The notes under the pieces: generated by a model | What the model was told of the DNA's origin: nothing | The model's database searches: none | Seen by the model: the letters and a program-made list of their open reading frames with translations, nothing else | In this document: piece after piece, positions 29,729 to 39,220 of the stretch | Layout: each line of letters begins with the position of its first letter | Numbering within the stretch: the stretch's first letter is position 1 | Made by a program: the position numbers and the translations under genes | Assembly: GCF_900215535.1 (NCBI RefSeq) | Contig: NZ_OCND01000012.1 | Span: forward strand, 52,797 to 116,796 | Reading direction: 5' to 3' | Source: Pseudoxanthomonas wuyuanensis | Lineage (GTDB): Bacteria > Pseudomonadota > Gammaproteobacteria > Xanthomonadales > Xanthomonadaceae | DNA: 64,000 nt

Positions 29729-31081
29729 ATGGATACCGACTCGCTACTGATGATCCTGATCGGCCTGAGCGTGGCCGTGCTGGCTTTCCTGCTGGCATTG
29801 CTGTTGCGGCGGCCGGAGGCCAGGCTGGGCGCGTTGCTGGAACGGGCGCTGCGCGAGGAACAGCGCGACGGCCGCAGCGAATTGCGCGGGCAGCTGGACA
29901 GCCTGTCGCAGATGCAGGAAACCCGCATCGAGGGTTTCGGCCGCAATCTGGCCGATCTGAGCACGCGCACCGACCAGCGCCTGGATCTATTGCGCGACGC
30001 GCTGACCGAGGACGCACGCAAGGGCCGGCTGGAGGCCTCCGAATCGCAGCAGCGCTTCGCCGATGCGCTGGGCCAGCGGCTCAACGAACTGACCCAGCGC
30101 AACGAACTGCGCATTGCCGAACTGCGCACCACGCTGGAGGAGCGGCTGAAATCGCTGCAGGCCGACAACACCGCCAAGCTGGAGCAGATGCGCCAGACCG
30201 TGGACGAGAAGCTGCACGCGACGCTGGAAACCCGGCTGACCGAGAGCTTCGGCAACGTCACCGCAATGCTGGCGCAGGTGCACCAGGGCCTGGGCGACAT
30301 GACCAAGCTGGCCGCCGATGTCGGCGGCCTGCAGCGGGTGCTGACCAACGTCAAGTCGCGCGGCGTGTTCGGCGAAGTGCAGCTGGCCGGGCTGCTGGAG
30401 CAGGTGTTCGCGCCGGATCAGTACGCCGGCAACGTGGCCACCGTGCCGGGCAGCAACGAACGCGTCGAATTCGCGGTGCGCTTTCCCGGCTCCAGCCACG
30501 ACGCGGCGGTGTGGCTGCCGATCGACGCCAAGTTTCCGCGCGAAGACTACGAGCGCTTGATCGATGCGCAGGAAAAGGCCGATGCCGATGCGGTCAGGCT
30601 GGCCGGCGACGCGCTGGAGCGCGCGGTGCGCAAGCAGGCGCAGGAAATCCGCAAGTACGTGTCGGTGCCGCACACCACCGAGTTCGCCATCATGTTCCTG
30701 CCCACCGAAGGCCTGTACGCCGAAGTGCTGCGCCGGCCCGGCCTGTTCGAGGCGATCCAGCGCGATCAGCGCATCACCATCGCCGGCCCGACCACGCTGC
30801 TGGCGCTGCTGACCAGCCTGCAGGTCGGCTTCCGCACCGTGGCCATCGAAAAGCGTTCGGCCGAAGTCTGGCAGACGCTGGGCGCGGTCAAGACCGAATT
30901 CGCCAAGTTCGCCGACGTGCTGGATTCGGTGAAGCGCAAGCTGGACCAGGCCAGCGGCGAAATCGAGAAGACCGGCGTGCGCACCCGCGCCATCGCCCGC
31001 CGCCTGCGCGATGTCGAGACCCTGCCCAGCGAGGACAGCCAGAAGCTGCTGGGCAACGCCGCGGACGACGAGGCGGAGTGA
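29729..31081 (+). CDS. rmuC: DNA recombination protein RmuC
   Basis: 450 residues from the ATG at 29729. An N-terminal membrane helix (LLMILIGLSVAVLAFLLALL) leads into a long coiled coil (about residues 35-190). The RmuC nuclease-like core follows (RGVFGEVQLAGLLEQVFAP, WLPIDAKFPREDYERL, EFAIMFLPTEGLYAE). RmuC limits inversions at short repeats, probably as a PD-(D/E)xK nuclease; the DAKFP segment fits the catalytic region. It ends before a bidirectional terminator. Confidence 0.95.
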   Translation: MDTDSLLMILIGLSVAVLAFLLALLLRRPEARLGALLERALREEQRDGRSELRGQLDSLSQMQETRIEGFGRNLADLSTRTDQRLDLLRDALTEDARKGRLEASESQQRFADALGQRLNELTQRNELRIAELRTTLEERLKSLQADNTAKLEQMRQTVDEKLHATLETRLTESFGNVTAMLAQVHQGLGDMTKLAADVGGLQRVLTNVKSRGVFGEVQLAGLLEQVFAPDQYAGNVATVPGSNERVEFAVRFPGSSHDAAVWLPIDAKFPREDYERLIDAQEKADADAVRLAGDALERAVRKQAQEIRKYVSVPHTTEFAIMFLPTEGLYAEVLRRPGLFEAIQRDQRITIAGPTTLLALLTSLQVGFRTVAIEKRSAEVWQTLGAVKTEFAKFADVLDSVKRKLDQASGEIEKTGVRTRAIARRLRDVETLPSEDSQKLLGNAADDEAE

Positions 31082-31105
31082 TTGCCGCAGCCTGCGGACA
31101 AACAA

Positions 31106-31134
31106 AAAACCGGCGCCTCATGGGCGCCGGTTTT
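31106..31134. terminator. bidirectional intrinsic terminator
   Basis: Stem AAAACCGGCGCC / GGCGCCGGTTTT with a 5-base loop, flanked by A-runs and T-runs. It serves both rmuC (plus) and the mla operon (minus), which converge here. Confidence 0.9.
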
Positions 31135-31161
31135 CTTCTGCATCGCTGAGGCTTGTGCCGC

Positions 31162-32199
31162 TCAACCGCCCGGCGAGGAAATCTCCGGCAGCGGCATCGC
31201 ATCGACCGGCACGGTCGGATTGCTTTCCTCGTCCAGCAGATAGTCCGGCAGACCGTTCTGCTCGTCCTGCTGGCGGCGGTTGCCTTCGATCTGGTAGGCG
31301 CGCCGCTGCATCCACGAGTCGCGGACCAGCGCGTAGTCGTCGACCGCGTCCTCGCGCAGGCTGTCCAGCGACAGCAGCTGGGCGCGGGTGTCGACCAGGT
31401 TCAGGCCCTGCAGGAAGATGCGGGTCCTGTCATCCTCGATCTGGCGTACCGGACTGAGCGGCATGTCGCCGGCCAGCCCAAACGTGTCGCGTACCGTGCG
31501 CGGGCCGAAGAACGGCAGTTCCACATAGCGCGAGGTCCGCCAGCCCCAGACCCCGAGAGTCTGGCCGAAATCCTCGCGCCGGCGCGGCAGCCCGGCGGCG
31601 CTGGCCGGATCGAACAGCCCGCCGACGCCCAGCGTGGAGTTGAGGATGAAGCGGGCGAAGGTCTGCCCGGCGTCGCCCGGCCGGCCCTGCAACAGCTGGT
31701 TGACCATGGTCAGCGGCTGGCCCAGGTTGTCGAAGAAATTGCTCACGCCCAGGCGCACCGGCCGCGGCACCACCTCCACGTAGGCGCGCGCCAACGGGCG
31801 GGCGACGGTGCGGTCGACGGCGTTGTTGAAGCGGTGCACCTTGCGGTTGAACGGCTCCCACGGGTCGTAGGCGCGCGGGGCCTGCACCGCTTCGGGCAGG
31901 GTCGGGTCGGCGACCGGGTTGTAGGGGTCTTCGCCGTAGATGGCGGCAAAGTCCTGCTCGGCGCCGGTCGAACCGGATTCGACCGGCGCCGCGGGCGTAT
32001 CGCCGCCCGCCTGTACCGGCGCGGCGGCGGGCTCGGCGTCGCTGGCCGCAAACGCCGGCGCGCTGTCCGCCGGTGCCGCAGTGCCATCGACCACCAGCGG
32101 TTCGGGCGGCGGCGCGGAAGAGGCGGACGGCTGCGAGGTGGCGCAGGCCGAAGCCAGCGCTGCGAGCAAAGCGATGGTGCTGATGCGAAACAGGTTCAT
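31162..32199 (-). CDS. mlaA: MlaA/VacJ family outer-membrane lipoprotein
   Basis: 345 residues with a lipobox LASAC (C19). The low-complexity Ala/Pro region (residues 25-85) precedes the MlaA core starting YDPWEPFNRKVHRFN, with NFFDNLGQPLTMVNQLLQG and FGQTLGVWGW as family signatures. It removes misplaced phospholipids from the outer leaflet and hands them to MlaC. It is the last gene of the mla operon, 35 bases after mlaB. Confidence 0.95.
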   Translation of the reverse strand: MNLFRISTIALLAALASACATSQPSASSAPPPEPLVVDGTAAPADSAPAFAASDAEPAAAPVQAGGDTPAAPVESGSTGAEQDFAAIYGEDPYNPVADPTLPEAVQAPRAYDPWEPFNRKVHRFNNAVDRTVARPLARAYVEVVPRPVRLGVSNFFDNLGQPLTMVNQLLQGRPGDAGQTFARFILNSTLGVGGLFDPASAAGLPRRREDFGQTLGVWGWRTSRYVELPFFGPRTVRDTFGLAGDMPLSPVRQIEDDRTRIFLQGLNLVDTRAQLLSLDSLREDAVDDYALVRDSWMQRRAYQIEGNRRQQDEQNGLPDYLLDEESNPTVPVDAMPLPEISSPGG

Positions 32200-32234
32200 C
32201 CCGCTTCCTTGGGTCGTACGTTGGGGGAGAACGG

Positions 32235-32552
32235 CTACGCCGGATAATCCAGATCCGGCGCCAAACGGTAGGCCGTGCGCAGCTCGGCCAGCCCGCTGGG
32301 CTCGCCTTCGATACGCACGCTTGTGCCGGTGGCGCGCAAGCGCGCAGCCAGCTCGGCCAACAATGCCAGCCCGGCGCTGTCCACGGTAGTGACTTTGGTC
32401 AGGACAATGCGTTGCACGCCGGACAGCGCCGATGACGCCTGCGGCCACAGCGCGGCGGCGGCGGCGCGGTCCAGCGCGCCGGAGAACACCAGCGCGCCGT
32501 CCTCGCGGCGCAGCGCCGATTCAGTTGCCGCTGCCACGGGAGGCATCGCCAT
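32235..32552 (-). CDS. mlaB: STAS-domain protein MlaB
   Basis: 105 residues. A single STAS domain with the key segment KVTTVDSAGLALLAEL, where TxDSAG matches the MlaB/SpoIIAA phospho-site-like loop. MlaB binds the ATPase MlaF and supports the activity of the transporter. The gene overlaps the 3' end of mlaC by 32 bases. Confidence 0.92.
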   Translation of the reverse strand: MAMPPVAAATESALRREDGALVFSGALDRAAAAALWPQASSALSGVQRIVLTKVTTVDSAGLALLAELAARLRATGTSVRIEGEPSGLAELRTAYRLAPDLDYPA

Positions 32553-33201
32553 TGACCTGCATGCGGCCGGCGCGCAAATCGGCGGCCACCTGCGGAATCG
32601 ACTTCTGCCGCAGCGGCGCGTCGAACTGGTTGCGGAAGGTCTGCACGAACGAGACGCCTTCGACCATCACGTCGAACACCTTCCACTGCCCGCCGACCTG
32701 GCGCAGCAGGTAGTCGACCGGAATCGGATCGCCGTCCGAGCGCAGCATTTCGGTGCCGACCTTGACGCCGCGGCCGCCGGGCAGGGCGCTTTCCGATTTC
32801 ACCCGCACCTTCAGCTGCGAATTGAAGTCCAGCAGCGACTGGCCGTAGCGCGACATCAGGTTGTCGCCCAGCGCATCGGCGAACAGCTTGATGTCCGCAT
32901 CCGAGGCGCCGCGGCCGTGCAGGCCCAGCACCAGCCGCGCCGAATAGTCGCGGTCGAACAGGGTGTTGAATTCGCTGGTGACGTACTGGCGCAGCGTGGC
33001 CGGATTGGCCTTGAACTCGGCGCGGCGCTTTTCCAGCGTGGTCAGGATGCGGGTGCTGCTGGTCAGCACCACCTGGCTGGCCGAGCTGGGCGCGGCCTGC
33101 GCGGGCGCGACGGCCTGCGCCAGCACCACGGCCGGCGCGGCCGCCAGCAGGGCCGAAGCGAGAACGGCGGAGAGCAGGGAACGTTTCAGGGAAAGCTTCA
33201 T
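32521..33201 (-). CDS. mlaC: periplasmic phospholipid carrier MlaC
   Basis: 226 residues with a signal peptide (about 1-28, PAVVLAQA). The Tgt2/MlaC fold is shown by LRQYVTSEFNTLFDRDYSARLVLG and the C-terminal WKVFDVMVEGVSFVQTFRNQF. It shuttles phospholipid between MlaA and MlaFEDB. The start overlaps the mlaD stop as ATGA. Confidence 0.94.
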   Translation of the reverse strand: MKLSLKRSLLSAVLASALLAAAPAVVLAQAVAPAQAAPSSASQVVLTSSTRILTTLEKRRAEFKANPATLRQYVTSEFNTLFDRDYSARLVLGLHGRGASDADIKLFADALGDNLMSRYGQSLLDFNSQLKVRVKSESALPGGRGVKVGTEMLRSDGDPIPVDYLLRQVGGQWKVFDVMVEGVSFVQTFRNQFDAPLRQKSIPQVAADLRAGRMQVNGDASRGSGN

Positions 33202-33728
33202 GGCTGGGGGTCTTCCGTAGGTTGCGCAGGCGGGGTGGCGTCCTCGGCGTTGCCGGGAGCAGCGGCGCCACCGCCACCGCTGAACATGTATTTGCCGGCC
33301 AGCTGCAGCAGGTCGACGGCGGGTTGGGTGAAGGCGATTTCGTCGCCCGGCTGCAGCGCTTCAGGGTCGCCACCGGGCGAGAGCCCAATGTAGTTCTCGC
33401 CCAGCAGGCCGCTGGTGAAGATGCCGGCCGCGGTATCGCCAGGCAGATCCTTGTACTTGCTGTCGATGGACAGGGTGACGATGGAATCGAATTTGACCGG
33501 ATCCAGCTGAATGTCGGCTACCTGCCCGATCACCACGCCGCCGATCTTCACCGGCGCCTGCGCGCGCAGCTGGCCCAGGTTGCTGAAGCGCGCCTTCAGC
33601 TCGTAGCTGCCGCCGCCGAAACCGAAACGCTGGTTGGTGGAGGCCAGCGCCAGCACCAGCAGCGAGGCCAGGGCCAGCAGCAGGAAGGCGCCGACGGCGA
33701 ATTCTAGACGGGGTCCGCGGATGGACAT
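33198..33728 (-). CDS. mlaD: MCE-domain protein MlaD
   Basis: 176 residues. One N-terminal membrane helix (AVGAFLLLALASLLVLALA) and a single MCE domain (about residues 37-115) with PVKIGGVVIGQV and SGLLGENYIGLSPGG. It forms the hexameric periplasmic ring of the transporter. A Gly/Ala/Pro-rich tail follows. It lies 3 bases after mlaE. Confidence 0.95.
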   Translation of the reverse strand: MSIRGPRLEFAVGAFLLLALASLLVLALASTNQRFGFGGGSYELKARFSNLGQLRAQAPVKIGGVVIGQVADIQLDPVKFDSIVTLSIDSKYKDLPGDTAAGIFTSGLLGENYIGLSPGGDPEALQPGDEIAFTQPAVDLLQLAGKYMFSGGGGAAAPGNAEDATPPAQPTEDPQP

Positions 33729-33731
33729 GGC

Positions 33732-34484
33732 TCAACTCCTGAACAAAAGGGCGGACAAGACGAAATTGAACATCAGCACCAGCAGCGAGGCGTTGACCAC
33801 CGCACGGGTGGTCGCCACCGAGGTGCCTTCGATGGTCGGCTCGGCGTGGAAGCCGACATAGGCGGCCACCAGCGCGGCGGTGCCGCCGAACACGGCCGAC
33901 TTCAGCATCGCCACGCCAAAGTCGTCCCAGAAATCCACGCTGTTGCGCAGCGCCGACCAGAACGTGCCGTTGTCCAGGCCCAGCACATGCACGGCCTCGA
34001 AATAGCTGGCGCTGATGGCCAGGCTGCAGAAGAAGCCGGTCAGCAGCGGCACCGTCAGCACCGCCGCCCAGAAGCGCGGCGCCACCGCCTTGGCCACCGG
34101 ATCGATGGCCATCAGTTCCAGCGCCTTGATCTGGTCCGTGGCGCGCATCAGCCCCAGCTCGGCGGCAATCGAGCTGCCGGCGCGGCCGATGAACAGCAGC
34201 GCGGTCAGCACCGGGCCCAGTTCGCGGTACAGCGACAGGCCCAGCAGCGTGGACAGCGCGTCCGAGGCGCCGAAGGTGGTCAGCGTGCGGTAGCCCTGCA
34301 GGGTCAGCACCAGCCCGACAAAGGCGCCGCCCACGGCGATGATGGGCAGCGAACGCCCGCCAATCTTATAGATTTCACGGGTAAGTTCGGCAAAAAAGTC
34401 GCGCGTTGGCGCCGAGGCGCGGAACACCGACAGCGAGAACAGCCCGGCCCGGCCCAGCGAACGGGTGGCGGCGGCGAAAGGCAT
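33732..34484 (-). CDS. mlaE: MlaE permease
   Basis: 250 residues from the ATG at 34484, which has GGAGG upstream. Five to six membrane segments; family motifs are YRELGPVLTALLFIGRAGSSIAAELG and the C-terminal VGFHAEPTIEGTSVATTRAVVNA. It is the permease of the MlaFEDB ABC transporter. Unusually for this operon, about 170 bases with a long inverted repeat separate it from mlaF. Confidence 0.95.
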   Translation of the reverse strand: MPFAAATRSLGRAGLFSLSVFRASAPTRDFFAELTREIYKIGGRSLPIIAVGGAFVGLVLTLQGYRTLTTFGASDALSTLLGLSLYRELGPVLTALLFIGRAGSSIAAELGLMRATDQIKALELMAIDPVAKAVAPRFWAAVLTVPLLTGFFCSLAISASYFEAVHVLGLDNGTFWSALRNSVDFWDDFGVAMLKSAVFGGTAALVAAYVGFHAEPTIEGTSVATTRAVVNASLLVLMFNFVLSALLFRS

Positions 34485-34505
34485 CAGCAGGCCTCCATGT
34501 GTGTG

Positions 34506-34622
34506 CCCCTCCCCCTGCGAAGGCAGGGGGAGGCTGGGAGGGGGTTGAGTCGGCACTGGGATTTTTGCCGCATGACCACGCAACCCCTCCCCAACCTTCC
34601 CCTGCCTTCGCAGGGGAGGGGG
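34506..34622. repeat. GC-rich long inverted repeat inside the mla operon
   Basis: Arms 34506-34546 and 34581-34622 are imperfect reverse complements built on CCCCTCCCCTGCGAAGGCAG. Each arm is itself a hairpin. The element falls between mlaF and mlaE and may set their relative expression. It resembles intergenic repeats common in Xanthomonads. Confidence 0.75.
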
Positions 34623-34653
34623 CTCGAATCAGCTGCCATGAAAATTCGTTGGC

Positions 34654-35442
34654 TCACGCCGCCTCCGTCCGCTGGGCCGCATCGAATGCGATCGGGCCAT
34701 CGGGTTCGCCGCGCAGGAACTGCCGCACCAGCGGGTCGGAGCTGGTTTCCAGTTCGGCCGGGGTGCCGGAGAACACCAGCCCGCCATTGGCGATCACCAG
34801 CACCTGGTCGGCAATCGGCAGGGTTTCGTGCACATGGTGGCTGACCACGATGCTGGTCAGCCCCAGGGTGTGGTTGAGGCGCTGGATCAGGCTCATGATC
34901 ACGCCGCTGGCAATCGGGTCCAGCCCGGTCAGCGGTTCGTCGTACAGCATCAGCGGCGGATCCAGCGCCAGCGCCCGCGCCAGCGCCACGCGGCGGGCCA
35001 TGCCGCCGGACAGTTCGCGCGGGTAGGCGTTGGCGGCGGCGCGCAGGCCCACCGCGTTGAGCTTGAATTCGACGATGCGGTCGATCAGCGGCGCGGCCAG
35101 GCGGGTATGCGTGCGCAGCGGCAGGGCCACGTTGTCGGCCACGCTCAGGTCGGTCAGCAGCCCGTTGCCCTGCAGCAGCACGCCGATGCTCTTGCGCATC
35201 TCCAGCAGGTCGCGGCTGCGCTGCGGCACCGGCTGGCCGAAGATCTCGACCGACCCGCCAGCGGGCTGAAGCTCCCCGGTCAGCGCTGCCAGCAGCGTCG
35301 ACTTGCCGCAGCCCGACGGCCCCAGCACCGCGGTGATGCTGCCGGTGGGCACCGCCAGGTCGATGCCGCCCAGGATCGTCCGCCCGCCGCGGTCCAGCCG
35401 GAGGTCGGAAAGATGGACGGCGGTGGCGTTGGCAACAGTCAT
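34654..35442 (-). CDS. mlaF: ABC transporter ATPase MlaF
   Basis: 262 residues. Walker A GPSGCGKST, Q-loop GVLLQGNGLL, ABC signature LSGGMARRVALARAL and Walker B LMLYDEPLTGLDP are all intact, with the switch histidine in VVSHHV. It powers MlaFEDB. First gene of the operon; its promoter must lie in the 349-base gap shared with recC. Confidence 0.96.
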   Translation of the reverse strand: MTVANATAVHLSDLRLDRGGRTILGGIDLAVPTGSITAVLGPSGCGKSTLLAALTGELQPAGGSVEIFGQPVPQRSRDLLEMRKSIGVLLQGNGLLTDLSVADNVALPLRTHTRLAAPLIDRIVEFKLNAVGLRAAANAYPRELSGGMARRVALARALALDPPLMLYDEPLTGLDPIASGVIMSLIQRLNHTLGLTSIVVSHHVHETLPIADQVLVIANGGLVFSGTPAELETSSDPLVRQFLRGEPDGPIAFDAAQRTEAA

Positions 35443-35791
35443 CGGTTCGCAATCAGGGTGGGTGGCCGCTTGCAGCGGTGGCCGATGCGCAAGCGCGCAG
35501 CGAGGGGCAAGCCGGTTCCGGACTGGTCGGTTCCGGGCAGGCCAACGTCAAGCGAGCGTGCACTGGCGGAATTAAGAAGCATTTAAGCCAGTCCGAAGAA
35601 ACGCCGGTGCCAGCCAGCTGCGCCAGCCCTGCCGTGCAAACGGCGTAGCTTCACGGCCCCAGCCTGAACAAAACCTGCACCGGGCAGTTTGATTATTGGC
35701 ACGCCCTGGCCGCAATGGCGGCGGATCCGCAGCCAGCCACCGCCCTGGCCCGATCTCTGCAATTGCGACAGGCCTGCGGCATCATGACCGG
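35443..35791. other. 349-base divergent intergenic region (mlaF / recC)
   Basis: No convincing gene is present. It holds the promoters of mlaF (minus) and recC (plus). An AT-richer patch, GAATTAAGAAGCATTTAAG near 35570, is the most promoter-like part, but I cannot assign -35/-10 boxes with confidence. Confidence 0.45.
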
Positions 35792-38700
35792 ATGCAGGGG
35801 CCGCCGCACGATTTCCGCCTTTACCCTTCCAACGATCTCGATGTGCTGGCCGGGGTGCTGGCCAGCAGGTTGCGCGGCGGCGCGGACGATTGGTGGCGGC
35901 AGGAAGTGGTGCTGGTGCCGCAGTTCTCGATGCGCCGCTGGTTGCAGCAGACGCTGGCCGAGCAACTGGGCATCTGCGCCCACGTGGCGTTCCTGACCCC
36001 GGGCGAATTCGTCGATCTGGCGCTGGACGCCAATCTGGGCGAAGCGCCGCGCGGCGACCGGCTGGCGCCGGAAACGCTGCGCTGGCATCTGCTGCGCGAG
36101 CTGCAGGACGATGCCCCGGCCGAATTCGCCGGGTTCGCCGCCCACGCCGATCCGCGTTACCGGTGGTCGCTGGCCTGCGCCCTGGCCGACAGCTTCGAGA
36201 AGTACCAGGCCTGGCGCCGCGACCTGCTGCTGGCATGGGAGCGCCGCGCGCCGCGCGAGGACGGCCAGGCGACGCTATGGCAGCGCATCGGCCGCGGCCG
36301 CCGGCATCGCGCCAGGCGCATCGGCGAATACCTGCGCCGGTTCGGCCCGGAGGGCGCGGACGCGCCGGCCGGGCTGCCGCCGCGGCTGTTCGTGTTCGCC
36401 TGCCAGAACATTTCGCCCGACGTGCTGCAGGTTGTCGCCAGCCAGGCGCGCGCGGGCGAGCAGCACTTCTTCCTGCATACGCCGTCGCGGGTCTACTGGG
36501 GCGATCTGTCGCGCTGGGCCGCCGACTACCGCCCCGACCAGGACGACCGCTTCGGCGGCGAAAATCCCTTGCTTGCCGCCTGGGGCCAGGCCGGGCGCGA
36601 TTTCATCGCCGCGCTGGGTGGCGGCGAAACGGTCCGCGCGCGGTTCGAGGCGCCGGCCTTCAGCGAACCGTACGACGACCAGCTGCTGGGCCGCCTGCAG
36701 ACCGACGTGCTGGAGAACCGCGCGCCGCTGGCTGGCGAGGCTTCCGGCCGCTGGCCGCGCGCGCGGGTGGACGTAGCCGACGCCAGCCTGCAGTTCCACG
36801 CCTGCCATACGCGGCTGCGCGAAGTGCAGGTGCTGCACGATCAGCTGCGCGCGCTGCTGGAACAGGAAGCTTCCCACGGCCGGCCGCGCATCGATCCGCG
36901 CGACATCGCGGTGCTGATGCCGGATGTGGACGCCTACGCCCCGCATGTGGAGGCCGTGTTCGGCGGCGCGCTGGGCAGCGCCCGCGAGATTCCCTACACC
37001 ATCGCCGATACCAGCCCGCTGGCCAGCGCCGCCGTCGCCGAAACCTTCCTGCGCCTGCTGAAGCTGCCGCTGCAACCGCTGACCTTGCCGGACCTGATCG
37101 ACCTGCTGGCGGTGCCGGCGCTGGCGCAGCGCTTCGACATCGAAGACGCCGACCGCGCGCGGCTGCAGGACTGGCTGCAGGCCGCCGGCGCGCGCTGGGG
37201 CCTGGACGGCGCCGACCGTGCGCGCCACCTGGCGCCGCCGGCCGCTTCCGCGCCGGAAGGCGGCGGCGACCCTTCCGCGCGGGAAACGAACGGCTATACC
37301 TTCGAATTCGCGCTGGACCGGCTGCTGCTGGGCATGGCCAGCGGAGACGACGCGTTGATCGGCGGCGCTTTTGCGGGGGCGCAGCCGGCGGTCGCGCCAT
37401 GGCCGGAGCTGGAAGGCCAGGCCACCGATTCCCTGGACGCGCTGGTGCGGCTGCTGGCGGCGCTGCGCGGCTTCGGTGCGCGCCTGCATGGCCCGCACAC
37501 GCCCAAGCAATGGGCCAACCAGTTGGCCGAGCTGCTGGCGGCGGTGTTCGCCGCCGAGCCGCGCGAGGACGGCGAACGCGTCGTGCTGGAACGCCTGCAC
37601 AAGGCGGTTGCCGACTTTGCCGACAGCGCGGCGCTGGCGGACTTCGAGCGCCAGGTGGCGCACAGCGTGGTGCTGGATCACTTCCAGGCCGAACTGGCCG
37701 GCAGCGATGCGCGCGCGCCGTTCCTGTCCGGCGGCGTCTGCTTCGGCCGCATGGTGCCCATGCGGCTGATCCCGTTCCGCGTCATCTGCCTGTTGGGCAT
37801 GGAGGAGGCCGCGTTCCCGGCGCGCGATGGACGCGACCCGGTCAACCGCATCAACCAGGCGCTGGAAGGCCCGGACCGCCGCGTCGGCGATCCTTCGCGG
37901 CGCGATGCCGATCGCTATCTGTTCTTGCAGCTGTTTTCGTCGGCCAGCCGGGCCTTCTACACCAGCTGGGTGGGCATGGATGCGCGCGACGGCAGCCGCC
38001 GCGAACCCTCGGTGCTGGTGTCCGAACTGCTGGACGCCGCCGCCCGCTACCACCAGGGCGATGCGGAAACGGTGCGCGAACAGCTGGTGGTGCGGCATGC
38101 CCTGCAGCCGTTTTCGCCGGCGGCCTTCGGCGCCGCGCTGCCGGAGGAAACCCAGGGCGACGCGCGCCGCTTCAGCTTCGATGCGCGCTGGCACCCGGCC
38201 GCCGGCGCCGACACCGGCACCGGTCGCGCCGAATCGGAAGTCTTCGCCGCGGTCCTGCCGGCGCGCGAAGAAGAGGCCGGCAACGCCGTGTCGCTGGCGC
38301 AGCTGCGCGATGCGCTGATGCGGCCGCATGCGTTCTACCTCCAGGCCGGGTTGGGGTTGCGCCTGCCGGAAGAAGAATCGCCGCCGCAGGAACACGAGCC
38401 CTTCGGCATGCCCGATGCGTTGAGCCGCCACGGATTGCGGCAGCTGGTCTTCGACGCCTGGCGCCGCGCCGGCGCCGCGCCGGCGCTTGCGCCGCTGCAG
38501 GCCGGATTGCTGGCGCGCGGATTGCTGGCGCCCGGCGCCGATGGCCGGGCGGTGCTGCGCGGCATCGTGGAGGAGGTGGCGCCGTTCGCCGATGCGGCGG
38601 TGCAGGCGGGCTTTGCCGGCGATGGCGATGCCCGCCCGCTGGAACTGGCGCTTCCCGAGCCGGCGGCCGGCCAGTGCGTGTTGACCGGCACGCTGGACCG

Positions 38701-39220
38701 CGTGCATGGCGATCGCATGTTCCGCGCAGCCCTCAATCCCAACGGCCGCCACGGCGGTCACGCGTTGCGGCATGGACTGGACTGGCTTGCCGCATCCACC
38801 CAGGGCCTGGCCCTGCACGAGCTGTCGGCGGAAAGGAAGGGCGCGCCGCCGCGCATCGCGGTGCGCGATCCGCTGCCGCCGGCGCATGCGCGCGCGGTGC
38901 TGGCGGCGTTGCTGGCGCTGCGCCGCCGTGCGATGCGTTTTCCGTTGTGCTTCCTGCCCAAGAGCGGCCACGTCTGGTGGTCGATGGCGCAGCAGGACCC
39001 GGAACGCGCGCTGGATGAAGCGCAGAAGACCTGGGGCGGCGGCGAAGGCGATTTCGGCGGTCCCGGCGAAGCGCAGGCGGCGACGCGGATTGCCCTGCGC
39101 GGACGCGACCCGTTCCTGGATGGCGATGCCGACGCCCGCGACGCGTTCGAGCTGCTGTCGCACAGCATTTTCAGCGCATTGGAACAGGGCCAGCCCTTCG
39201 ATGCGGAGGCGTTGCCGTGA
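35792..39220 (+). CDS. recC: exodeoxyribonuclease V subunit gamma (RecC)
   Basis: 1142 residues from the ATG at 35792. It opens with FRLYPSNDLDVLAGVLASRL, the usual RecC start; the inactive helicase-like domains follow (VLVPQFSMRRWLQQTLAEQLG, FGRMVPMRLIPFRVICLLGMEEAAFP) and then the nuclease-like C-terminal domain. RecC recognises Chi and splits the duplex. The order recC-recB-recD, each overlapping the next by four bases, points to one tightly coupled operon. Confidence 0.97.
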   Translation: MQGPPHDFRLYPSNDLDVLAGVLASRLRGGADDWWRQEVVLVPQFSMRRWLQQTLAEQLGICAHVAFLTPGEFVDLALDANLGEAPRGDRLAPETLRWHLLRELQDDAPAEFAGFAAHADPRYRWSLACALADSFEKYQAWRRDLLLAWERRAPREDGQATLWQRIGRGRRHRARRIGEYLRRFGPEGADAPAGLPPRLFVFACQNISPDVLQVVASQARAGEQHFFLHTPSRVYWGDLSRWAADYRPDQDDRFGGENPLLAAWGQAGRDFIAALGGGETVRARFEAPAFSEPYDDQLLGRLQTDVLENRAPLAGEASGRWPRARVDVADASLQFHACHTRLREVQVLHDQLRALLEQEASHGRPRIDPRDIAVLMPDVDAYAPHVEAVFGGALGSAREIPYTIADTSPLASAAVAETFLRLLKLPLQPLTLPDLIDLLAVPALAQRFDIEDADRARLQDWLQAAGARWGLDGADRARHLAPPAASAPEGGGDPSARETNGYTFEFALDRLLLGMASGDDALIGGAFAGAQPAVAPWPELEGQATDSLDALVRLLAALRGFGARLHGPHTPKQWANQLAELLAAVFAAEPREDGERVVLERLHKAVADFADSAALADFERQVAHSVVLDHFQAELAGSDARAPFLSGGVCFGRMVPMRLIPFRVICLLGMEEAAFPARDGRDPVNRINQALEGPDRRVGDPSRRDADRYLFLQLFSSASRAFYTSWVGMDARDGSRREPSVLVSELLDAAARYHQGDAETVREQLVVRHALQPFSPAAFGAALPEETQGDARRFSFDARWHPAAGADTGTGRAESEVFAAVLPAREEEAGNAVSLAQLRDALMRPHAFYLQAGLGLRLPEEESPPQEHEPFGMPDALSRHGLRQLVFDAWRRAGAAPALAPLQAGLLARGLLAPGADGRAVLRGIVEEVAPFADAAVQAGFAGDGDARPLELALPEPAAGQCVLTGTLDRVHGDRMFRAALNPNGRHGGHALRHGLDWLAASTQGLALHELSAERKGAPPRIAVRDPLPPAHARAVLAALLALRRRAMRFPLCFLPKSGHVWWSMAQQDPERALDEAQKTWGGGEGDFGGPGEAQAATRIALRGRDPFLDGDADARDAFELLSHSIFSALEQGQPFDAEALP

